Positions 56,178 through 64,000 of a stretch of 64,000 bases of DNA are shown in pieces. The notes under the pieces were generated by a model. It was not told the origin of the DNA and did not search any database. It saw nothing but the letters and a program-made list of their open reading frames with translations. The DNA lies in the NCBI RefSeq assembly GCF_037975245.1, contig NC_092581.1, positions 6,725,501-6,789,500 of the forward strand, given 5' to 3'. This DNA is from Apostichopus japonicus (taxonomy: Eukaryota; Echinodermata; Holothuroidea; Aspidochirotida; Stichopodidae). Position 1 is the first letter of the stretch. Every line of letters begins with the position of its first letter. A program made the translations under genes and the position numbers.

Positions 56178-56639
56178 ATATCAATGAACGTTGTCAAACA
56201 TCAGTCATGTCTCGTGTTGTGCTGTAAATTAAACTGTCTTCTGAAAAAGCTGTAATCATTTCAGTCTTGTTATCATCTATGAGAGATTCCTTACTACTTT
56301 TGACAGTTTATCAGAATGGGGAAGCTTTACAATTAATATGTATCGAACTTTAGTATTGTGTTGCCTATTTTAAAGTAGCAGGATCTCATTTTTTAACCGT
56401 ACTAGAAGATATGTAAGCAAACTGCTATTCTTCTAAGACGTATGTGTGTGACTGTTGATTTTCAGACTTTTCTATGTGTATATAGGCTAGTGAACAAGTG
56501 AATCAGTTGCTCATTAAATAGACTAATGGCATATGCAAGAAAATAGTTTTGGTAGTTCTCTGGCAAAAATATGTTCTTTGTGGGATTGTACAGCCGGAAG
56601 CGAAAATTTCAAACACTACATTGCCCGAATGAAGTATTT
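56178..56639. other. Unassigned DNA
   Basis: No gene or classified repeat seen. Confidence 0.4.
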
Positions 56640-57049
56640 AGGGGCCAGGGCCAAAAATATAAGCACACTTTTGAAACTACCTCATATGATGAAATTTTAC
56701 AATTTATGCTTGTCACTTCAATCCAACTTGTCGGTGTTCAGTTACCGTGTTTACAAGCTATTTTAGTGAAAATCGACTTAAGCCCCGCCCCCTAATAAAT
56801 ATGCATAATATCAAATTGAACATATATCAACATGAACCTGCTATCTACCAACATTTGAAGAGTTTACCTTTGACCCCATGACCTCATTATTATTCATGAG
56901 ATGAGCACCAAAATCAACAGTGTTCTCCTACTAAGTATGGCGCATCTATGTACCAAGTATGACTTCAACACAACTTGCCATTGGTGAGTTATGGTGTTTA
57001 CACACACAATCACCTCGCATAGATTCCTTGAGCCTTCGGGCAAGGAATC
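56640..57049 (-). mobile_element. GATTCCTTGCC element, inverted partial copy
   Basis: Inverted match to 3197-3700, ending in the foldback GATTCCTTG...CAAGGAATC at 57022-57049. Confidence 0.65.
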
Positions 57050-57667
57050 AAAAAGTGAAAAACAATGTACTCTTTTTGGTACAGGGCAAAATGAAATCAA
57101 ATACAGCAATACATGTGTATTCTATAAGTTAAGCTGGCATAGCGTGTCTAGAAAATACTTTAGACACACTTTTGGACTTTTTATCAACAAAATGTAGCTG
57201 TAAGCATACTCCAGCATGCTCAAGTTAAATGCATAATTTTTCACTAATGCTCGCACCCCCTGGCCCCCACCCACACACAATCAGACACACTGGAAATTTT
57301 TCTACAAAGATAATGGAAAGCTTACAAGTTAAATCTAACTGTGTATTCTCATATAATGCTCTACCACCCCCCCCCCCCACCACCACACACATTTCTGAAC
57401 TTCTTTCTACAAAAAAAACATGTAGCAGGAAGCTGACATTGCCACTCAAGGAAACTACTTCTACTATGAAATCTACACTAAAGGGGAACCAAATGTTACT
57501 ACATTTAAATGAAAAAAAATGTTGCCTTAAACCCTCGGCAGCTTCAAAGAGGCAGAAATGTTCCTCAATGTTCAATCTTTGATATTTTTCCATGTTCTTC
57601 CTGAAAAGTTGGCTAGATATTTCTCCATGCATATTTCAATTTATCTTTTCCAGAAAGTGTAGCCTAC

Positions 57668-57737
57668 CTTGTTTTGTATTTCTTAAAGTGCTTTATTAAA
57701 AGTTCTTTGTCCTCCTCTGGCCACTTTCTTGGAATGC
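57668..57737 (-). CDS. SANT/Myb-like exon
   Basis: A 70-base exon with acceptor TCTCTTCAAAG and donor ACAAG|GTAGGC. In phase 1 it reads IPRKWPEEDKELLIKHFKKY then KTR. The W-x-x-E-(E/D)-x-x-x-(L/V)-x-x-x-F spacing is that of the first helices of SANT/Myb-like DNA-binding domains, and similar exons occur in transposon-related invertebrate proteins. Neighbouring exons were not identified, so the gene cannot be named. A decayed plus-strand copy, with intron flanks, is at 7910-7972. Confidence 0.5.
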
Positions 57738-58961
57738 CTTTGAAGAGAGAAATGCAAACATACAGGAAATATAAGTCATAAGATATTCAAAATTATACAG
57801 TAACTCAAGGTCGACAATTTGGGGGCATTGCAAACCATAAATGTGTAACTTCTATCAGTCATGCAGCATACCAAAATTAATTCCTTGTCACTTTGAAAAA
57901 TAAGCATTTTGACACTGTATACACATCAATATGAGAAGGTGGAATTCATAGTTTATGACACATTCCTGTCATAGGCAACACATGAAATAGCAAGGACGTA
58001 TATGTTAGACTATTCTCTTATCAAAGGACAAGATAACAATTCAAACTTTACAAGGACATGTCTTAGTAATTATTAATTATCTATACAATACTTTACAACA
58101 AGAAAACATCAATATGTTTTGGTAATAGCAGTGCTTCAAGCAGCTTTTTGCATCCTTTTGTTTGATTTTCAAAACCTGATTTGACCCCATGCAATAACGA
58201 CATACAAAACTACTGTAGCTTATCTATTCAAATCTAACATCCAATAGTGGAAAAGACGTAAAACAATTTACAACTTTCAACATTGTTTTTCTGGAAGATA
58301 CTTTCTGATATGAATAATTAAATTCTATGAACATCATGGAATAATGAGGTAATTAATTTACACTTTGCTAGCATTGTAAGCAACCCAGTCTAAGAATACA
58401 TAGTGTAACACCATGCTTTGTTTGTTTACATTGTGTATGTACATGATACTGATGCAACCTTTCTGATTGTTGTGTTTTGAGCAACGGCTCATAACTAGAC
58501 ATGTTAGCTATTCAATGATTGGTTGAATCCAACCAAACTGGTGTGTAGCAGGCTAGTAGATTACCCTTCCCGTTGCAGATCCCCACTACTAATGCTTCAT
58601 GTCCCCTTGTACATAGTCATCCCCTTTCCAGTTCAACGAACTGAAGTCCCTTTACATCTTCATTAGAGCATTTTCCAAGTTTCAAGGGGTTGACTCATCC
58701 TCTCCCAGAGACAAGAAAACTTTTGTGTTCGTGCCAGCCACTAATTGTCAGTTTAGTTTAATTACTGTCCACTTTTCTGACTTCTGAGATTTGTTACCAC
58801 TAGTTGACAAACAGTGCCAGATCAGTGGTTGGCATTTAATGTAAGTCTCTGTGTTATGCAGGAAGTGTGTGGGGTATATTCTCATGGCACTTTGTGTAAC
58901 GGGTGCATTATGTTACTTTGGCGAGTAAAAGATACTTAAACTCCAAAGGGGTCTCCTTTGT
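57738..58961. other. Intron-like flank, then unassigned DNA
   Basis: 57738-57930 is the intron flank shared with 7730-7909. The remaining kilobase holds no gene or repeat I can name. Confidence 0.4.
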
Positions 58962-58965
58962 TTAA

Positions 58966-59326
58966 AGGCATTGAAGACCTGCCCCAAACAGCGTGCCGCC
59001 ATCTTTAAAAAGTTAACTTTCTGTTGCTTGCAAGTGAAGTTTTTCTCTTGTTGCTACAAAATGCAAACAGTAATGAAACGTGATACCTTGTTATCTTTTA
59101 TCTAGACCTGAGATGTCCATCGCTGCTATGTACACTGTGTTGTGGGTATTGACCGTAGCTGTATGTACTGACTGTACACTAGTGTCTAATTTCTGACGGT
59201 AGCAAGCTGGGTGTGTATTTTCTGGGATCGATGTTGGTGTCTAACACTTCTGTTAATACACCTCATTCGAAACTAGGTCAGATTAACAGCATTAGGCGTT
59301 TCTTTTTGAGCGAGTCTTCACACCCT
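58966..59326 (+). mobile_element. TTAA MITE, copy 3
   Basis: Same family as 44422-44785, flanked by TTAA at 58962-58965 and 59327-59330. Confidence 0.85.
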
Positions 59327-59395
59327 TTAAGAAGAGGGTCTGATAGACCAGGCTATGAATGAGCTAGGTATCACCTGGAAGGAGGATTTATCTCA

Positions 59396-59710
59396 TGTGG
59401 TTTTCTGGACCATAATTTCATAAGGAATAAGAATATCTTGGGTAAAAAGCTCAAATCCTGAACGCACCCGCCGAAACGGTGGATTTCTTTCTAGGGGACG
59501 GGTCCATTTTTCAGGAAAAATACCAGAAGTTACAATTACACACAAATAGGATAAAATGTGGTTTTTCTAGACCATAATTTCATAAGGAATAAGAATATCT
59601 TGGGTTAAAGCCCAAATCCTGAACACACCCCCGAAAAGGTTTTTTTTCGTGGGGGGGGTCCATTTTTAAGGACAAAATACCATAAGTTACATTTACACAC
59701 AAATAAGGTA
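59396..59710 (+). repeat. Tandem duplication, two ~160-bp units
   Basis: Both units contain 'ccataatttcataaggaata' and 'cacacaaata', with a GGG-rich 'gggtccattttt' part between. The second starts near 59557. Confidence 0.9.
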
Positions 59711-60419
59711 AAACAAACTCTTATAAACCTCAAAATTAAACCCAGTGAGTGAATTAAGCCTTATATATTGGATTTGGTAACACTGAGGTGGTAGGGGAGT
59801 ATTAGGGGTCTCTAAATGACCCCCTATTTAACCCTAACTGCACTGGGGGAGAGCATTATGACATATTTTGCCACGGATTTTGAACCGTTTTAGATATGAA
59901 CTAGATTATTTCATGACTTTTTATTCATACCACCTTTGATACCACTTTTGTCCATATAGGACCCCTTTTTCCTTTTCTCTGTATGTCAGATTATGTAGTA
60001 AAAGATGCATTTTTCAGTCTGCTGCTTAGGCAGGAGAGCTTATTAACTTTGTTACACTATACAGAGATTTTCTGATGCCATGAACAAACGTTCAAGTTTG
60101 AGGTTACTGCAATAAGCAATTGTGCAGATCTTTCCTTTTAGCCACATGAACACAAGGTGCTTATTTTGCAACATAAATCATGTTAATTATATATAGGAGT
60201 TTTGATTCCAAAACACTTTGGAGATACTTATCTTCATGAAAAGAAAATGTGTTTCGAATAGGTTTCCCATTTCTCACCACTGAATGTTCACTTTTAATTT
60301 TTAAATCTTTACAGTTCAAATTTGTTTTATGCCTTCTCTCCATCCCAGGTTCACCATTCTTTTGTTACAGTTATGATATTTGGTAGAAATAAAAGTTGTT
60401 ACCGTCCACCTGACTATCA
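59711..60419. other. Unassigned DNA
   Basis: No gene or classified repeat. The 60161-60343 minus frame is unremarkable. Confidence 0.4.
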
Positions 60420-60525
60420 GGGGCATATCCAGGATTTTCTAACCCGGGAGGCACGAATTACTATCTGAGCGGAGCACCACCATCGGTTGGCGCACAGCGT
60501 TCAAGAAAATTTCGCAATAGTTTTG
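60420..60525 (+). repeat. G-tract module copy, decayed
   Basis: Contains 'ggggcatatccaggattttc', 'ggagcaccaccatcggttgg'. It is followed by the 380-bp repeat shared with 49670-50050. Confidence 0.65.
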
Positions 60526-60900
60526 TTTTCATCCAAAACCTTTTTGAAGATTGTCACCAGTCACACATCATGTTCGACCTCATCGCATCTCCTGTGGGTC
60601 ATTGCTTTTGTAGGTGATTCTACGTCGCGGCCCACAATACCCGTTAGCCCCACTTTTTAAGGTTTTATGCACATTATTTTTTCAGAATTTGAAAGTACAC
60701 ATTTTTTGTGAAATAAATTCACTTCAAAACATACCCATAATGTTGCACAAATTTTCATCTATGGACAACCAATATAGCAAAACTTCCTTCAACCCCTAAC
60801 AGACCGGTCAAAATTGCACGAGTAGAGGAAAGTATGTTTAAGAATGTTGGTCAGGGACTTTTCGAAAATTCAGACCCAGTTAATTTATTGGTGCATGTGC
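60525..60900 (+). repeat. ~380-bp dispersed repeat (pair with 49670-50050)
   Basis: See 49670-50050; same order of blocks, with small indels. Confidence 0.8.
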
Positions 60901-60970
60901 GCAGATCAGTCTTGGATAATGGTGGGGACGTGTGTCTGTTCTCTGATACTAAGCGGAGCGCGACCATGCC

Positions 60971-62945
60971 CTTACCGAAATCCCAGATCTGGGCCAGATA
61001 TAACAATCCAGATCTGGCCCAGATCTGGAATTTCAATCTGGGCCAGATCTGCTACAGATCTGGAATTTATATCTGGCCAGATAAAAAATTGGGCAGATAT
61101 AACTTGATATAAAATAAAGTTTTATATGGCCCATATAAAATTTGATCTGGTTAAATTTTATTGCATCCATAGCTGGGCCAGATAAAACTTTATCTGGTTG
61201 ATATAAAGAAAATCCAGATAAACTTGTATATGCCCCATATAAAATTTTATATGGTTGAAGTTTATGGCTTCCATATCTGGGCCAGATAAAACTTTATCTG
61301 GTTGATATAAAGAAAATCCAGATAAACTTTTATATGGCCCATATAAAAATATATATATATCTGGCTAAAATGTCAATTAAATAGGAAATAAGTGGCCAAA
61401 ACTGGACTAGCATTGAGAGTAACTTTCCAGCGTGATCAGTTATCTCTGTTCTGGTACGGAGACCCATATATACAGAGAGCAAGACACACACAAAATATAA
61501 ACACAGAACTCAACTGGATTGGAACATAGAGGAAATATGTAATGTGCATGCACATTACACATTTTTACTATACCTTACCAAAACATTTGCAAACTGATAT
61601 TGAATACATGTACATTCAAATTTTTCGCCCAGGTTAATCATATTACTTACTTAAATAAACTGGCATCGCGCGGAACCACTGGTACACTTAAAAATAATAA
61701 TTGAAGGTTGAGTTCTTTATTCTTCTGTGGTCCTGTAGATGTTGATACTAAATTGCGTTGTGCTTTTCTTTTATTTAATATATTTGCTTTAATAAATAAG
61801 TTCCAGGAGGGCGATATATGTTCCATTCAGTATCGAAATTCAGTCCCAAAATATATTCCTTGTTGCCATCCGTTCCAAAAAATTCTTTGTTACTTCTGAC
61901 TGTTCAGTTCACTATAGAATCCTTTGCCAATGTCCTGACATTAATACTGTAGGTTATTATTTACTGAACTCCATCACCTTTTCTTAATGTACCAATCCTT
62001 TCTATTAAACTTCCTTCTGCTCTCTACTCCTACCATGTGGACACTAGTGTACACATAGCTACCTTTCCTATCTCACTCCTAGAGTATCAATACATAAATG
62101 TCCATTGTTCAAAAGCGGCCTTCACACTCAATAAACCTCTGAGTCATCCTGTTTCTATAGCTAAGACCCTGTGGTTGCCTAGCAACCCAGATAGAGATAG
62201 TTATTCCCCCCCCCCCTTTGACTTAGTGTGCACTGTAAGTGATTTACTATTGAAATATATATGCATAGTGCAGTACCACAATATAGTGCAATGTAAATCT
62301 CTTTGAAAATACACTATGTAAGAGCATACAGTCTTACATGTATATCCAGTTATACCTGACTTTATATTGACAGATAAAACTTATCTGCATATCTGGATTG
62401 ACTCTATATCCAGTTATATCTGTCTTTGTTTGAACAGATAAAACTTTATATGCATATCTGGATTGACTCTACATCAGTTATATCTGGCTTTATATGGCCA
62501 GATAAAATTATCTGCATATCTGGATTGACTCTATATCCAGTTATATCTGGCTTTATATGGCCAGATAAAACTTTATCTGCATATCTAGATTGGCTCTATA
62601 TCCAGTCATATATCTGGCTTTATATGGCCAGATAAAACTTTATCTGGATTGACTCTTTATCCAGTTATATCTGGCTTTATATGGCCAGATAAAACTTTAT
62701 CTGCATATCTTGATTGACTCTATATCCAGTTATATCTGGCTTTATATGGCCAGATATAACTTTATCTGCATATCTGGAATGACTCTTTATCCATGTTATA
62801 TCTGGCTTTATATGGCCAGATAAAACTTTATCTGCATATCTGGATTGACTCTATATCCAGTTATATCTGGCTTTATATGGCCAGATAAAAACTTGATCTG
62901 GCCAGATTAAACCAGATATAAAGCCAGATCTGGCATTTCGGTAAG
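60971..62945 (+). mobile_element. ATCTGG-rich element, complete copy
   Basis: Ends are inverted: CTTACCGAAATCCCAGATCT at 60971 and its complement (one mismatch) ending at 62945. If TA is the target duplication, the element is 60975-62941 (CCGAAAT...ATTTCGG). Left part: variable ATCTGG/CCAGAT units (60985-61370). Middle: unique, non-coding. Right part: about eight 65-bp units. A truncated, inverted copy is at 14345-15525. The left flank is a G-tract module ('ctaagcggagcgcgaccatg'). Confidence 0.82.
62340..62930 (+). repeat. 65-bp tandem repeat array
   Basis: About 8-9 units containing 'atctgcatatctggattgac', 'tctatatccagttatatctg' and 'gctttatatggccagataaa'. Each unit is rich in self-complementary CCAGAT/ATCTGG pairs, so single strands could fold strongly. 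Confidence 0.92.
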
Positions 62946-62954
62946 TGTGGGTCT

Positions 62955-64000
62955 GTGCGTACTTACTTACTTACTGCCCATTATGCCTCCTGGCACATAG
63001 GGCAGCAACAAAAGTCTTCCACTCCTTCCGATCCTGGGCTAAATTTTGGATGGTACCCCATGTGTGGTTCAGCTGAACCACCGTCCTTAATCTCTCCTTC
63101 CACAGTTCTTCGCCAAGTGTTTTTAGGACGTCCCCTCTTTCTTTTGCCTTCTGGTGTCCAGTGGAGGGCTGTTCGTGTGATGTCATCTATGTTTTTTCTC
63201 AATACATGTCCGATCCATCTCCACCTTCTTCTCATGATGATGTTCTCCATGCTGTCTTGATGGCATTGGGCATATAGTGCTTCGTTTGAAATGGTGTTTG
63301 GCCAGAAAATGCGACATATTCTTCTTAGACTCTTTGAGTGGAAGACTGACAGCTTATTGAGGTCGATTTTCGTCATTCTCCAGCATTCAGAGCCGTACAG
63401 AAGAGTGGAAAGGACACAGCTCTGGTACAATTTTAGCTTGGTCTTGGTGATGTACTGCTGTGATCTCCATATATAATTGAGCATTCTGAATGCATTTCTG
63501 GCTTTATTAAGACGGTTCTTAATGTCTTTGCCTGCGACTCCATCGTGCCTGACAGTGCTGCCCAGGTAAGTAAACTCCTCAGTAATAGGTAGGTCTTCCC
63601 CGTTTGCTTGTATTGGTAAAGGGTCCGAGATGTTCAGGGTCATCACCTCTGTTTTCTTTTGGCTGATCTTCAAGCCAATTTGCTGAGCAAAATCACTGAG
63701 TCTGGATGTTTTTTCTTGCATATGCTGGTGGGTGTGTGAAAGTAGAGTGCGATCATCTGCAAAGTCGAGGTCCTCAAGTGTAGAAAAGAGGGTCCATGCA
63801 TCTTATGCCTCTTTTTTGGCCTTCAGTTGCCTGTCTCATCACCCAGTCTATGGCGATATTGAAGAGCAGTGCTGACATGACACATCCTTGCCTAACTCCA
63901 GTCTTCACTTGGGACTTACGGTTACTGTTTCCAACTCTGCATGTGAAATTGGTGTAAAAGCTCTTAACTACAAGAACTAGCTGCTCTGGTATCCCATAGT
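62955..64000 (-). mobile_element. RTE-like LINE, RT region and 3' end, runs off the window
   Basis: On the minus strand, from the window edge: 'YGIPEQLVLVVKSFYTNFTC', 'VKTGVRQGCVMSALLFNIAI' (RT block 4), a frameshift near 63790, then LEDLDFADDRTLLSH with the catalytic FADD. The 246-codon frame 62981-63721 continues with 'IGLKISQKKTEVMTLN', 'FTYLGSTVRHDGVAGKDIKN', 'YGSECWRMTKIDLNKLSVFH' and 'RRRWRWIGHVLRKN', then a 'GKRKRGRPKNTWRRTVE' end. These blocks are those of the LINE family often annotated as craniofacial development protein 2-like / RTE RT. A short (GTAA)n-type tail follows (62962-62976). It sits 10-20 bases from the ATCTGG element end. The endonuclease and RT start would be beyond 64000. 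Confidence 0.92.

Noticed and set aside
31-64000. CRISPR arrays or prokaryotic operons
   Set aside because: Repeats here lack uniform spacers and the sequence has introns, SINEs and LTR elements of a eukaryote.

Overview
This is eukaryotic, almost certainly animal, DNA. It shows GT-AG spliced exons, tRNA-derived SINEs, non-LTR and Copia retrotransposons, and many DNA transposons with target-site duplications (TSDs). It is AT-rich, with microsatellites and long G or C runs. The mix (THAP, KDZ-like, piggyBac and Kolobok-like pieces, a Copia clade using an initiator-Met-type primer site, G-tract hAT-like elements) suits a marine invertebrate, perhaps an echinoderm or relative; that guess rests on family resemblance only. 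I found no intact single-copy host gene. The window is a dense, nested transposon landscape.

Layout. 0-4.1 kb: dispersed repeats built from AGGTCA-rich units, with a 5'-truncated LINE inserted. 4.7-5.8 kb: a complete non-autonomous piggyBac with TTAA duplication, matching termini, the transposase N-terminus and the C-terminal zinc-binding tail, but no catalytic core. 7.9 kb and 57.7 kb: two copies of a small SANT/Myb-like exon. 8.4-9.7 kb: G-tract elements. 11.2-16.9 kb: a ruined Copia element on the minus strand, split by a hAT-like element that itself holds another hAT-like element, and by an ATCTGG-rich element. 18-30 kb: plus-strand pieces of a THAP / cysteine-rich / KDZ-type transposase gene. 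These pieces are separated by a hAT-like element and by a 6.1-kb terminal-inverted-repeat element carrying its own minus-strand spliced gene. 31.9-34.3 kb: a 2.4-kb Harbinger-like element without coding capacity. 36-38 kb, 50.6-52.1 kb and 53.1-56.0 kb: three copies of a 1.5-1.6 kb putative solo LTR. One hosts a MULE-like insertion and one a Kolobok-like insertion with a THAP remnant. 38.6-43.4 kb: a Copia element with both LTRs, inserted into a hAT-like element. 44-49 kb and 59 kb: three copies of a 0.36-kb TTAA MITE, a LINE tail and a hAT-like element. 60.9-62.9 kb: a second, complete ATCTGG element with 65-bp tandem repeats. 62.95 kb to the end: the 3' part of an RTE-like LINE that runs off the window.

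Many insertions can be checked inside the window because another copy of the same repeat supplies the empty site. The most unusual item is the 6.1-kb element at 22157-28237. It has matching termini and AGACTGAAA-type subterminal repeats, and its seven-exon gene keeps reading phase across every predicted junction. It encodes what looks like a SAM-type N-terminus rather than a recognisable transposase.
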